Source: Pinus tabuliformis (taxonomy: Eukaryota > Streptophyta > Pinopsida > Pinales > Pinaceae). Taken from it: 64,000 bases of DNA. Below the pieces are notes generated by a model, which saw only the letters and a program-made list of their open reading frames with translations, was not told the origin of the DNA and searched no databases. This document shows positions 11,002-24,160 of the stretch, piece by piece. Every line of letters begins with the position of its first letter. Within the stretch, counting starts at the first letter, position 1. The position numbers and the translations under genes were made by a program. The stretch is from contig CM062817.1 of NCBI GenBank assembly GCA_031772625.1, forward strand, positions 946,428,327 through 946,492,326, in the 5' to 3' direction.

Positions 11002-11986
11002 TGTTGGGAATGAGATCCCCCAAGGATAGCTTTCGGGCTAAAAGCCCATGTTTTGGGTCGAATTTTGTAATAAAATTGTATAGTCTCTGCATTTGGTGGT
11101 TACGGAGCACGAAGCTGTCATGAGTCATAAAGGGTTGTCCACCCTTAGTTTTTTAAAGTAAAGTTAGCTGTAAAATATCTACCCATGGCTCGCGTTCCAT
11201 GGGATTGTATAAAAAGAGCTAAGTAAGTAAGCTCTAAGAAGTAGATAGCCATAGTTTTCGAGAGTTAGATAATCATAGCTTTGAAGTAAGAAGTCTAAGA
11301 TTCGGGTCATAGTGTAGGTAGAGGCTCTGTAACTGAGTGCATAGAGACCTAGGGTGGAAGTCTGTAGCCAAGTGCACAGACGCTTGCAACTGTGTGCACA
11401 GGGTGGATAGAGTCTGTAATCATCTGAAGATATCAATAAAGAGAAACATTCTATGAATTCTGTGTCTTTTTTTCCTTTTAATGCGTCTTGACATGTTGTA
11501 TATGAATTTCATTTATAATGCTTATATGATGCACGAATGTATGTAATTATGTTGGTTAAGTGAATGCAAGTAGGAACATCTGTTAATGCAGTGCTAACTA
11601 TGATTGTTTAATAAGATAAGTAAGACACTCAAACTAGTTTCAGAATCTGCATGGTATGTTGCCTTAGCAGCATGAAAGTACCTGAGTCACAGGTTAGGGC
11701 TGCATGAAGGTCAATCGTACATTTCCACGGAGGTACTAAAGGGGGAAATAAAGGGCTAGTCTGGAAAGCCCTAGAACTAAGTGACATAAAGGAAAGAAGG
11801 AATAGAAGGAATAAACCAACATCATGACCATATCAGGGTGCAAAAACATGGTTCCAGCATCCCCCCATACTGCTTCGAGTGAGACTTTGGTCTGCGCTCC
11901 ATGGGATGATGTCAAAAGGGCCAGTAGTGTAGGGATTTGTTTAGCTAACTAACACTCAACTTCGGTCAGGCCCCACCAAGCCAACA
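11002..11986 (+). repeat. Probable 3' LTR of the outer Gypsy element
   Basis: GTTGGGGGCC (10992-11001) resembles a polypurine tract and is followed by TGTTGGGAATG, a typical TG start. Inside are a TATA-like GTATAAAAAGAG (near 11206) and an AATAAAG polyadenylation-like signal (near 11429). The end is placed at AAGCCAACA (11986). No partner LTR or TSD is inside the window because the element starts off the left edge, so the limits are inferred. Confidence 0.45.
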
Positions 11987-12082
11987 TAAGATAACCTTTA
12001 ATTTTATTTAGAATGGTGTTCAATCTATTTATTCATTGCAACTAACTCTCTTCTTAATATAGCATTCTCATTCAATATATAT

Positions 12083-14204
12083 TTAGAGTTGTCCTTCCCT
12101 GTTGTTGAAAAAGAAATATTTTGCACCATGATTTCCTTGGGATTCATTTTGGTATTGGAAATTATCACCTTCTCTGTAGATACTGAGATTGGGTTCTAAG
12201 GATACTTTTTGAAATACTTGCATCTCTATCGCATGATCCTCTTCTTGAGATGATAAAACATGGCATTGCACACATCCATGACTCTATCTTCAGGTGGAGA
12301 TATGATTCCCATTTCATCAAATGGGAAATGAACACCCATGAAAGGAGGTTATTGTGGAGAACCTTTTTCATCCTCTATGGGTTGGATGGTATCCTCTTCC
12401 TCGAATTCTTCCTCTATATCTTGATTCAATTGCTCTTCCTCTAGTCTCTATGCTTCTTCTTCCTCATGGGACTGCGTTTGATGTTCCTATTCTTACCTCC
12501 TTCTTTCTTCTTCTTCTTGTTTCTTTCTAAGAAACTCATCTTGATTCCTCTTCTCCTCTTCTTCTAATTCTCTCCTTTCATGTTTAGCTTAAATATCTCT
12601 TGTGTTCAAAGTATAAACTCTCCATTTCTTGTTGGTTTATCCTATCAAAGTATGCTTGATCCTCTTCCTAGGAGCTACACTCTTTTCTTAATGCGTTATC
12701 TATGTTTCCTACTGTACCAGCATATCTGGAGGTGGTGGATCATGGGGTGAACCAAATTTCATTCCTAGATGTATCTTTCTAATTGCATTGTACCAGTTCC
12801 TAATCTTATCATCTTTTGTTGTAGACATTGATGAATATCCCCAATTGAAACTGATGCTTTCATAATGATGTCTGTACACTCTCCTAGGATCATATCCATG
12901 GAAGTCCTTAACTACGAACTGCAAGTGATCTAGCTCTTGTATTTTTGTACTTTCCACCCTGTGGATTTGTAGTTAATACAATCCAATCCTTAAAGGGATG
13001 GTGTGCCAAGGGGATTTCTTCATTCTATGAAAAAATCCTGACAAACCCTTATCCAATTGATATGCAAATTCTTGCAAGACCACCTTATTGGTCACACATT
13101 ACAAGATGAGGTAAGGGGAGATATGACATCCAAAGCACAATATAAAAGTACCCTCAGGTGATACAAACCAATCATGTAGTGAATCATTCACTTGATTGGA
13201 CATGTAAGGAGATCGATCTCATATATCATATGGAATACAACTGCAAAGAAATTCTCTGCCAACTTGTTGCATGCACGTATGAATCTTAATGCTGATAACA
13301 TTCTGTAGTGGAAGTATAGTGGAAACATATTTTGTGAGGTCTAGTTTCAGTACATTCCTGGGAAAACATATCATGCACATATTCCATCTAACACAAATAC
13401 AAACATATCGAAATACACTTCTTGGTTTTCCCTCAAAGATGCCTTTGCCTGCCCCACATGATGTTGCAACTTAAATGACAATATATTTTTCCCAATTGGA
13501 GATCTTACCACGGGTAACCACCATGATGGGCATATATATCCAATTTTCGTCAAACACCTCAGCATTCTTTCACTCATGTAACTGATAACACATAGCCATA
13601 ATAAACAAATATGCATCCATGATAACCTTATTTGGATAAACTGCGGATGGGCAGTGACAAAACTTAGCAGGCTCTCGAAACCAAGATTTAATGATGTTAC
13701 TTATGTCGATATTGGCCCATATGGTGTAAAAGTTGTAATTGGCATATTTTGTCAGCCTAATCATACTATAGTAAGTTTGCATGTCTTCTCCATAACAGGT
13801 GGCATGCTTACGATCACTTTCACTATGAAGCACAAGATGAGAGTCATCCATGTGTGTAAGAATCCACTGAATCACTTCTGGAGAAGGGATGACCAAGAAT
13901 CTACATGCCATCCTATGCATCCCATACCTCTTGATACTGATGTATACTTATAGATCCTCAAAGTTTTGAAAAAAAATGTTTCTGCATGAATGTGTCTTTT
14001 ATGTCATCCCATGTGAGCATAATAGACTTATCTATGAAGCATTATGTATCTGCATATATGATAATGGTAAGCTTTATCACTTCAACTACTTCCTTTGTTC
14101 TTTTTGGAGGCCACTTTATGTATAGCAGGAGGCATGGTTCCAACAGATGATGAAAGAGATACAGTACTTGCAGCTCGAACACCTATTTGTTGAAGAACAC
14201 TCAT
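12083..14204 (-). pseudogene. Long minus-strand pseudogene of unknown family
   Basis: Reading the minus strand, one frame holds together from about 13960 to 12200 (nearly 590 codons) with only point stops. An upstream start region (ATG at 14204) is joined through one or two frameshifts near 13970-14080. The middle is rich in Cys, Trp and aromatics (for example MACRFLVIPSPEVIQW and PSWFRE-like stretches, 13560-13920). DHLQFVVKDFHGYDPRR (near 12870-12920) and HDPPPPDM follow. The C-terminal part (12300-12600) is a Glu/Lys/Gln-rich coiled coil. I recognise no RT, integrase, transposase or host domain. It could be an additional, antisense-oriented ORF of a retrotransposon or a captured gene fragment. 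Confidence 0.5.
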
Positions 14205-16190
14205 GGAAAAAATTATTAGCTTTATGAAATATCCTAACTATTACAGACAACATCTTAGCAAATCATATTCAAAGAGTCATTAAATGTAACTAGGAATGTA
14301 ATCATATCATTGAATTCACAAAGATACTTACATGGGTAAGAAATATGCATGCAAATGAGGAGGGTTCACTTCCAAAGAATGAAGGAAGTTCAAGGGTCAT
14401 TCAAGGCTTTGAAGTGCACTAATGTGCTCAAGTAAGGGATTGAAATCCATCAAGGGTGTCAGGCGCGCTGACAAAGTACGAAGGAGAAACATTTGAGCCT
14501 TCAAGGTGCTCTCAAGCACTTAAGGATTTTAATATGGTGCATTGGTACACTCTGAAGAGACGAAGGAATGGAGCTTTGGTCCTTTAGGCATTCAAGGTGC
14601 AACCATGAGCTGAAGGGAAAGGAGGACACACTAGTTCATGTTGAAGGGACAAAGGGAAAACATTCAGACATTCAGGATGTGCTCGTATGCTCAAGGAGGG
14701 TGCAGTTCTTCGTGAAGAAGGAGTGCGCTCAAGACGCAAACCTATATTTTCTGGGTGTAGTTTTCTGAGATAGTCAAGCTTCAATATCCATAAGTGCGCT
14801 CTGTCATAGAATGGCTCATTGAGAAGTGTAGCAACAAGATTGCATGATATAAATGTGGAGAGGACAAATCTACAATTTTTTATGGGTGTTGTTGTAATGA
14901 TGATTAGAATGTGAAGAGGTAAGGAATATGTAGAGTGATAACTTGTGATAACAAGTTAACACATGTAGATGAATAAATGAATAGAAACCGTAGTAAATAA
15001 ATTGAAAAATAAAAGAAATGACAACAATGAAAGCAAGATCAATAGAAAAATCATTAAAGGCGACCAATAGATTTGACATTTAAGACTCTCATGGAATGTC
15101 GATCAACAAAGTGTTTCTTTATCCAAATATGTGTGCCCAACCTATATGAGAATGAATGATTGACTGGGTTAATTTGAAAGAGATTAGATTCAAATCTGTC
15201 TCATGCATGCTCATCACTTATCAAAAAGTGACCGAGTTAGTTAAGAGAAGATAAGTGGGCTTCTATTTCTAAGATTGCACCTACATGCAAAAGGGAATCT
15301 CATGCATGCATTATAGAAGTGTGCATGTCTTCATGTCGAAGGAATGTGCTCATAGAGGGTGCACTTAATAAGCATGAAGGAGTGCGCTCAAGGAGGGTGA
15401 AATTCTTCAGCCCGAAGGAGTACGCTCAACACAAGAGCTAGTTTTCATCAACTTGAAGTGTGACCTTAAAGGGTTTTTTTTCTTGCTTTTGTTTGCTTTT
15501 GTGAGATTTTGTGTGATTTTTTTGTGTGTGCATGGTGATAAAGGCTAGTTTATAAGTTAAGTTATGAGTTCACCTAACCATAGGTTTGATAACACATGCA
15601 CTTCTAAGGGTTAGGTGGTGACACTTAGGAAACATTGACTTAGGAGGATGTGACACTTGAGAAAACAAAATAATAACAAATAAAACAATGTAATGACTGT
15701 AAGGATCTTGAAATGACAGTGCACGTAGCCTCCAAAATAGACAGGAAAAATATTTGGAGGGACGTTTACGCAGTGAAAATAGTGCCTTAGTCAGGTTGTA
15801 TCCTACTACAAATAGCAATTTTCATATCTTGGGGGTGGGTACCTCCAACAAGTCAAAGCCTACAAATCTATGTAATGAATTAGAGAACAACATGAATAAG
15901 AATTTGTGGTTTTCTCTTGTATAGGTTTCCATGTAAAATATTTTTTTTTCTTGTGTTGATGGCTTCTTGATGTTTCATTTTTGTAATGGTAGCTTATAAT
16001 GCATTTCTATATTGATTGATGTGCTACAAATGGTTATGGTTCATCACTATATAATTATTTTTTGAGAAAAAATGTGAAATTTTAAAATTGCTCACACACT
16101 AATTCACCCCCCCACCCCACAATGTGATATTTGGTCCAATGAGTGGTTTTAGAGAAGGTTTAATTCATGAAAAACTAACTACTAAAAGGT
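14205..16190. other. Non-coding stretch with dispersed GAAGGAGTGCGCTCAAG motifs
   Basis: No credible gene is seen. A motif like GAAGGAGTGCGCTCAAGGA, with an associated GAGGGTGCA-TTCTTC, recurs near 14690-14735, 15340-15375 and 15378-15435, with weaker copies from 14400. The right end (16090-16145) has a C-rich tract followed by GTGATATTTGGTCCAATGAG, which could be a worn LTR end and tRNA-Met-type primer site for the Copia gag remnant that follows. The LTR start is not identifiable. Confidence 0.45.
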
Positions 16191-16204
16191 TAAGTTCAAG
16201 GAAA

Positions 16205-17980
16205 TATGACTATGATCAGAGCAACAAGTAAGCCCTTGATGTTTGATGGATCCAACTATGCCTTTTGGAAGATAATGATGGAAACCAATATCATTTCCTT
16301 GGGAGAATATGTTTGGGAAATTGTGGAGACTGATTAAAAGTCGTCAGTACTATTCCTAAAAATGTAGTTGTTATGACACTCTATATATCCTATGCACAAG
16401 CCAAGCATGGTATTCTAGGTAGTTTATCAGATTTATAATTCACCAATGTAGTGAAATGTAAGTCGACTCATGAGGTATGGATGGAGCTCGAAATAGTTTT
16501 TGAAGGGGATATGAAAGTTAGTGAATCTAGGCTACAATCTATTAAGGGCCAATTCAAAATCTTTAATATGGAAGAAGATGAGGATATCACTTCATTTTTT
16601 TTTCGAGTAGACAACATTGTCAACTCCATTGTAGGTCTTAGAAAAAGAATCAATGATGGAATTGTTGCTCAAAAGGTATTGAGGTGTCTTCCATCCAAAT
16701 TTAATACTAAATAATCATCCCTTAAAGAATTAATATATGTGGAAAAAATTACTCTGTATATGCTTCATGGGGCACTCTAAGTATATGAGAGGAGAATAAA
16801 GGAGGACAAATGGGGAGTCAAGGAAGTAGCATTCAAATTAGCCAAAGAAGAGAAAAAACAAGAAGATCAAGTAGAATCTTAACTCTGATGAAGAAGAAGC
16901 CAAGGTTGTTCAAAAGCTAAAAAGAGGAAACATGAAGTTCAAATGTAAGATCGCTTTCAAGTGCTTTGAGTATGGAAGGAGAGGACATTATGCTTCTAAA
17001 TTTCCTTACGATAAAATGAATGATAGTGATGATGATTCAATATTCAAGTCTAAGCATCAAATGAAGAAGCAAGAAAGTACGAACAAGAATTTCTACTCAA
17101 AATAACAAAGTGACAATGAAAACAATGAAAGCGTGGTAGATGATGAAAGGGATGAAATATTGTTCATAGATAAAATTTAAGAACCTGAAGTAGAAATAGA
17201 CTATGAAGGGGAACTTAGAAGTGCATTAAAAGAAATAAAGACCATCAAAAAGAGGGAAGGTCAAGTAATGTAGTAGCTTTAAGACAAAAATCTAAACGGA
17301 GACACCATTATTGTACTCAAAGTCAAATTAGAAGAAGCTAACAATGTTTTTGTCAAAATAGCTAAATGAGAAGGAAAAAATGTGTGAAATACTAGAGGAG
17401 GAATTTGTCTTCTTTAGAGAAGTATTATATCACATTCTTAACATGAAATGGTCTCCTCTCATTAAAATAGGTATTGGTTGTCAAGAAGGTTGTGTATCAA
17501 CCAAGAATAATGGCACCCAAAGGAAATCAAATGATCATCCCAAGAGGATTGATAAAAAATTCATTGCATCTAGAAAAAAATCCATTGAATATCCCAAGAA
17601 AGTGATGAACCTACCCAAGCATGTCACAATTAATGATTATCAAGAAAATTAAAAAATGTAGCAAAGTTCACAAAATAGAGGAAGCTAGAAAGAAGGAAGG
17701 AAATATCCCATGAAAAGAATCTTCATAAAGGATCCACAAGGAGTACTGGAGTAGGTGTTAGAAATTAGAAAATGAATGAGGCTCCTCCAAGGAATAAATT
17801 CTAGGGATAAAGATCAATTTATACTTCTAGGTATCAAAATAAGTTATTTGGTTATTGTTTCTCATGTACAAAATTTGGTCACAATTGTTGGTAGCATGGC
17901 GTTGGCATTGATGTCATCCCTAGAGCTAGTTGAGCATAACATTGATGTCAATAGGCCAATTGATTTCGTGATGATTTGAT
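16205..17980 (+). pseudogene. Copia gag remnant (gag helical domain plus two zinc knuckles)
   Basis: The start reads MFDGSNYAFWKIMMET (near 16240-16290), the usual opening of plant Copia Gag. STHEVWMELEIVFEG (16465-16505) and the helical GQFKIFNMEEDEDITSFF region to 16714 follow. A first damaged zinc knuckle is CFEYGRRGHYASKF (near 16965-17005). After a Lys/Glu-rich region comes a second, CFSCTKFGHNC (near 17855-17890), intact at the Cys and His positions but in another frame. Several stops and frame changes make it non-functional. Gag packages element RNA. No protease, integrase or RT could be traced downstream. Confidence 0.72.
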
Positions 17981-19474
17981 GCTTGAAAAGGGTGTTCTAG
18001 TGTTATTGTAGATTTACATGATGCCAGAGGATGTGATGATGCAAAAGTTTTCTTAATTGGGTGAGATTTTTTAATTTTTTTCCCCAAATTAGCTTAAAGA
18101 ATCAAATTAAAGGAGGTAAAATCATGTCCTTAAGGTGAAGATTTATATTTTCCATTGAAAATCCACAGAGGAAATTCAGATTTGCAGTTAAAAACCTGCA
18201 TCCTTAGTCCTCTAGGTGTAAAAATCCGCATCTGTGAAGCCTGTGTGTGCACAATAAAATTCTATGGATTTTACCCATGGTTTTGGTTTTAGAAGAGCTT
18301 TGAATTAGTCCATAACATTCAACTGATAAATTCTCCAATAGAAAAGAATGAAATGAGTTTAAACATGGTTGATATGGTCCAAAGTGTTTTTATTCGATCC
18401 ACAAATTAAATTCAACCATTTTTTATTTAGTCACAGTCCAAAAAGGTGATTGACTTGGTTTTCAAAGGTGTGAACATAATCCATATAAGGGGATCCGTTT
18501 GATTGGATCATTTGTGCATTGTGGATTTGACCATTAGTTGCTATGGTATGCAAAGTGTAAACTAAAAGTACTTTAGGTTTAATCGTTGAATATTCCCACG
18601 GAATTCCTCTGTTATTTTTATTTGTTCACCCTAAAAAAGACTATATATACCATATTGATTGTGGTGGTCAGATGGCGACTGAGGAAATTGACTCAGCTAT
18701 TGATATTTTTTTTGGCATCCATTGATGTTTAGAGAGATGGTGTTGTATGAGTTCTAGTTATTTTTCTTTGTCTGTTATGGTAGAGATAGACTTGATCAAA
18801 GTCAGCTTGTTTTGATATTGCATCTTTCTGATATGATGGTTGTGTAAATGGTTTGGTCTAGTGCGTGGATCCATAGTTCAGGGTCTGAAGCTTATAGATA
18901 GAGTGCATATGTGGATCAAATTTTGATTGAGTGTATAGGTTGACATTTTTTTTTGAATATTTTTATGTGCGAAGATTGTTCTTATGTTGATATATGTATC
19001 ATGTGCATAGATGCTTTAATACAGATTAATCTTCCAGTTCGAAGTAATAGAGCATCCAATTAATGTGATTTTTCTTAATGGAATAGATTGAAGCTTGAGT
19101 GTTTGATTGATGTGGTCATGTAACTAACCTTCATCATCATAGAGAATGTATCTCATATGTGCATAGATTGAAGGTACAACTATTTCTTTATTTGGAAATC
19201 GATCTAGAGTCTTATATAATTAGAGCATTATCTGCAAAAATAATGTGATGAAGAAGATTTAATGTGGATATCATGAAGCTATGGAGATCATTTCTGATCA
19301 ATGCATTGTCAGAAATACATGCTTATATGTTGTTGCTAATAGATTGTTGCAAGAGTTAAAATTAAGTATAGTGCATATAGAATAATGATTCATCACCTAT
19401 AGTAGAAGATTGACAGAGGCAGAGCAATTGAGATCAAAGATCTGAGTGATATATATATATATATATATATATAT

Positions 19475-19531
<57 letters not shown>

Positions 19532-20648
19532 TGGCTTATGCACTCAACTCAATGTGACAAAATTTTTACTTGAGTGGTTTTCATATGTGTGGTGGTCTAT
19601 CTTAATTTGAGTATCTGGTGGTGATGTGCATTTTATATGATAGAGGGATAATTGAAAAGTGTGTTGCCAGGGCTAGAAATAAAAAGCAAAGGTGATATTT
19701 TGACTACTAATTTAGGTGTTGTTGCAGTGGGTATCTTGTTGAGTATGTATTTATCTCATTATTTTGATGTGTGGCTACCATGACCTATGCGTTGTCATGT
19801 CTTTACTATAAAGTTACAAATAGCAATTTTTTGCTAGTATATTGGTCAAAGAGAGATACTACTAAGGGTTGAGATGTTGATGTTGCATGGGAAGAGAATG
19901 ATTGTCATACAGTTGTGATGGAGGTTGAGAGTATGCTACTAGTTTGAGATTTTAGATATTTTTTTTTGTAAATTAGAGTATATATATGTCGTTGTCAGGA
20001 GTTGCATTTTGAGAGATATTGAATCACATTTTGATATGTTGATGTATTGAGGTATGAGGTGTTTTGAGAAGATTTGTTTGAGTTACCTTAAAATGTGTTC
20101 ATTAATGTTATTGTTCATTGGGAGTATGGGTGAATGTTGAGTTAGTGTTTGTTGATGTGATTAAAGTTGAGAGAGAATTTGTAAGTGGATTTGAGTGAGT
20201 GTTGTATGTTTTTATGGATTGGTAGCTTCATGGTTTGCGTCTTGATGTGTATGATCAGAGTATGTTGTTGCCAAGGGAAGATTAGTTTGTGATGATACTG
20301 GAATAATGTATATAGTTGGACAGGAAAAGAGAATGTTGTCGATGTTCAAGCAAAGGGTTTGATGTTGCTAGGGTTTATGACATAATATGTATAACAAATA
20401 TCGATGGCAGTGTATTGACAGAGTTTTTCTACTTCATTACATGGTGATTATGTTGCTTAAAATGTGGTTCCAGTGGCATTTTGTTGGGTCATAAATTTGC
20501 CTTGATATATATCATGTACCATTATTATGACTGTTAGAGTATGATGTATTAGGAATCATTGTCTTATGCTAGGTTTGATGTGTGAGATGCCATGTATATT
20601 ATTCCTAGATCCTTGTAATTGTTATTGATGAGATTTGTTGTTGAGTTT
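17981..20648. other. Non-coding AT-rich interval, no gene seen
   Basis: No coding remnant is recognised. A TATA-like ACTATATATACC (near 18640) followed by ATGGCGACTGAGG (near 18672) could be a worn LTR end with a primer site of the TGGCGACT type, but this is weak. The rest is low-complexity T/G-rich sequence with an (AT)n tract. Confidence 0.4.
19449..19527. repeat. (AT)n microsatellite
   Basis: About 79 bp of almost pure AT dinucleotide repeat with one GAT interruption near 19475. Confidence 0.97.
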
Positions 20649-20661
20649 GATGAGGAGGGAG

Positions 20662-21437
20662 TGTTGGTGTTTCCTCTTGTGTATGGGACAAAATATTGAT
20701 TGAATGCTACTAGGGTTTGTGTTGCAAGCAGATGTTTAAGTCAGTTGATTTAGTACTTATTTTGAGCATAAATGTATATGTGGGTCTAGCCTAAAAACTG
20801 TGAAATGTGGCCGATGCTATTTGAGTATTTTGTAGGTGGATCCAATATGAAAATGTTGAAATGAGGTCCGTAGTGGTCTAAGGGTTGGATCCTTCAGTAA
20901 GGGAGTGGTAGCTTCCTTTTGATGGTTGTTGGAGAACTTGATCAAGGAGTGGTAGCTTCCTTATGGTGGTGGTTGGAGAACTTGATCAAGGAATGGTAGT
21001 GTCCTTCTAGTAGTGGTTGGAGAACTTGATTAGGGAGTGGTGGCTTCCTTCCAATGGTATTTGGAGAAGCTAATGGAGGTGGTGTCCTCTAGTAGGAAGG
21101 GGCTTGTGCACTGGTGGTGAGCCAATGTATGATGTAAAAGAAATATTTTATATAATAAGAAGAAGTAGATACATCATAAGGTGGCTTTCCTCCTTGAAGG
21201 GTCTCCACCTTATATTTGGTGTTCCTATATCTAGATATTTTGATTGATGTTCCTTCATGTGTATTAATGCTTGTGGTTCATGGTTTATTATATTATATGT
21301 TATAAATACTGTTGATTAACTATTTATTCAACGAATTAATAATTTAGTGGTTTGAAATAAGTGGTATATTTTTTTAATTGGTGACTAGTAAAATGAAATA
21401 GTAATTTTGCCCCCCCCCCCAAAGAGTATTTCTAACA
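20662..21437 (+). repeat. Probable Copia-type LTR
   Basis: GATGAGGAGGGAG (20649-20661) is a purine tract directly followed by TGTTGGTGTTTCC, matching the polypurine-tract and LTR-start arrangement of Copia 3' ends. The interior has GTGGCTTTCCTCCTTGAAGG and TCTCCACCTTATA (21180-21215), common in plant Copia LTRs. The right end is uncertain, near the C-rich tract at 21411-21420 that precedes another gag relic. Confidence 0.5.
20900..21078 (+). repeat. 44-45-bp minisatellite (four units)
   Basis: GGAGTGGTAGCTTCC and its variants start at about 20901, 20946, 20990 and 21034, each followed by GGTTGGAGAACTTGATCA or a variant. It lies inside the LTR-like block. Confidence 0.85.
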
Positions 21438-21439
21438 AA

Positions 21440-22590
21440 AAATCACAAGATTGAATAATCTATGATATGGTTAGGTACAGAGGATATGATTAGGTTCCTA
21501 TATGGAGGCATGTGGACCAAATAAATATACTTCCTCCACCATTTCCACAAAGTTGAATCCCAAAGTTAAATGTTACATATGTCATAATGAAGTTCATACA
21601 ACATGAGATTGCAGACTCAAATTGATATGGCACAAGGAATTACCTATCAATACAAGGATTAATTCTATAGGATGGATAAGAAGATAAGTATAACCTTGGT
21701 TAGATATGATTCCTTAGATATAATGCCTTAGTGAAGGATTCTTCAAGAATATTATTTCTTGGATCAAAACTTGAAGAAGTAGTTCTATGTAGGTAGAATG
21801 AACACCTTAGTATGAGAGAAACATGTGAATGGTGATAGGGAAAGATTACATTGGCTGGTATGACTTGATGATGATATCTCATATGTAAAGTAAGAATATG
21901 GAATATGGATGTAATATCAAATGTAGTGGAAGACATGTGAGGGAAGTATGGCCTTAGGGGGAGACTTTGCCAGGTCCACAACAAAGTGAAGGAATACCTA
22001 GGAGCAACATTGGAAGCATGGTCTCAGGGGGAGACTTTGACTAGGTCCACAGGAAATATCATGATCTCAAAGGGATAATTTATTAGTTTCATAAAATGGA
22101 AATATGATTAAGTTAATGATTAGTAGAAAGAAGGAATTATGGTCTCACAGTGAGATTTTTCAACTCCAAAATATTATACAAGAATAGGAATAGTGGAAGC
22201 ATGTTCCATAGAGACTATAACAAAAATCTATAGTTTGTGAAGTTTTCATAGACACTTAGAAGAAACATACATTATAGAAATGGTAGACAGGGAAACTCCA
22301 CAGGGTCAGGCTCACACATGAGTATGGTAATTTTGGTAGAAAACCATGGCCTTTTTCCATTAATGTCAAAGGGGGATAGAATGCAAACAATGATACACAC
22401 CTTTAACAATAGTGCAAGAATATTGAAGGAGAGAATGTAGGCATTGATAGAAGGAAAGAAATAAGGAAGAGAATATTCACAATCAAATAGGGGGATTCTT
22501 CAATAGCATGATAGGGGTGAGTTTGATGTGTATTAAGGATTGACTTATTGGCATCAATCTCTAGCAGCCTTGCCATGAATAACAAAGGGG
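21440..22590 (+). pseudogene. Copia gag zinc-knuckle relic and repeated polypurine-like 3' region
   Basis: KVKCYICHNEVHTT (near 21562-21603), followed by a stop and DC, reads as a CCHC zinc knuckle, so this is a Copia Gag scrap. From 21945 the phrase ATGGTCTCAGGGGGAGACTT or a variant recurs at about 21947, 22018, 22068 and 22139. Further purine tracts are TCAAAGGGGGATAG (22367-22380) and AACAAAGGGGAATA (near 22580). Such runs usually stand at a Copia 3' end next to the LTR, so gag and the 3' end are close together and pol has been lost. Confidence 0.5.
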
Positions 22591-24160
22591 AATATTATTG
22601 TATAGAGTGTTTTCTTTGATGATAGTGAATGTCATTGATGTTAAAGAGAACTCCTAGGACAACAATAGTATCACTCATGGGTCAAAGGAATTAGTGTTAT
22701 AACCATATATCTTGTATAACCTCATCAAGTGAAGTTAAGGGAATATTGAGGTTTATTAAGTTATTTACAAGGTTATGATTCTATAAGGATCCTATTAACA
22801 TTATGATTGTGTAGGCCTCATCGATACCTTTCCAATGGTATATCTCACTCTAAAAAAATCCTCTTAGATGAGCAGTTATGGCCATTTGAAAATCAACATT
22901 ATTAGAGGCCCAAAACTATAGGGACTTGAATGACCTTTCACATTATTAAAGAGTGTGCACCTTTCACAGATTAAACTATAGAGATAGGGAAACACATGCA
23001 CTAGTTAGCTAGAGCATAGTGGTTAATCCATGAATGACACATGGCACATTATGATTGAGTGGATGGTATGACATAGATGACACGTGGCTACCTGCACAAT
23101 TAGCCCCCTCCACGATTGCCAAATTATGCATTAAAACATGGTGCATTGTGATAGGCTAGATATGATGATGTAGATGACACAATCAAAATGAATGACACAT
23201 GGAAACAGATGGGTGAGTGACATGGCTTCCTTAGATAGTCAATAGATGATGTTAGCAATTGATGTCATCATGGTGACGTGACACCACCTACCACTGCCAT
23301 GTGACATCCACGTTTGGAAACTTATCATTGGTAAAAAAACACAAATATGTGTGACACATGGCACCCTGATGGGATGCCACCTAACATGACGATGTCATGT
23401 TGATGTCGTCATTCAGGTGACCATGGAACCGCAAGGACCTAGTAACAGTGCATGGTCTTATGGGGCCTCAACACAAAGTTTAAGGGCATTAAATACATGA
23501 TTAAGTATTGGCAAGGTCATATAGTATTGGTCATATTTTCAAAGCCCCAACTTCTCAGGCATGAACGTCGGCCCATGGTTGGCTTAATTAAACCCCAAGA
23601 CCACATACATTGGTATATATGTATGTATAAGATCTCATAGCTAACACACCCATGAATTTGATTGATATATTATATTTTCTTGGTCGTTGGTTAATCGATT
23701 CTAGTTTGTTGCCTTGATTTGGTTTTAGCTTAAATTCTATCCCGGCGAAGGATGATTTGTTTTTGTGACTAGTTTCGATGAGCATGGGCATAGTGGAGAT
23801 GATAGAGTAGAGGAAGTACTTGTCTCATTTTGGATGAAGGTTCAAAAATGGAGGTTGTCACTCTGGTCTAAGTATTATATATATGGCATAGTTTGATAAG
23901 AGGAGTTCATAATGATGGTGGGACCGACTATGTTAGTGGAGGCTAGGCTAGATTTGGTGGAGGAGGATTTACATTCTTTTATTTCTCAAAAATAAAGGTA
24001 GAAGGAAAGTATAGATATAGTGATGTCTGTGGTCAAACATAAGTGGCACAACATTCACCAGACATGTTGGTTCATCCATCAAGTCACCCGGATGGGTAAA
24101 CAACATTATATTTACACGTCAGTCAAATAATATATGAGTTGGTGTTGTTGGTCAAATTAA
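22591..24160. other. Non-coding interval with a G-box-like repeat cluster (23031-23420)
   Basis: No gene is recognised. Between 23031 and 23420 there are recurrent TGACACATGGC, GACACGTGGC (near 23080), GGTGACGTGACACC (near 23273) and GATGTCAT motifs in both orientations. CACGTG and ACGTG cores are known plant bZIP and bHLH binding sites, but here they may be only a degenerate minisatellite. Confidence 0.4.

Noticed and set aside
18640-18690. LTR end with TGGCGACT primer site
   Set aside because: Only seven to eight bases match and no partner LTR or coding remnant supports it.
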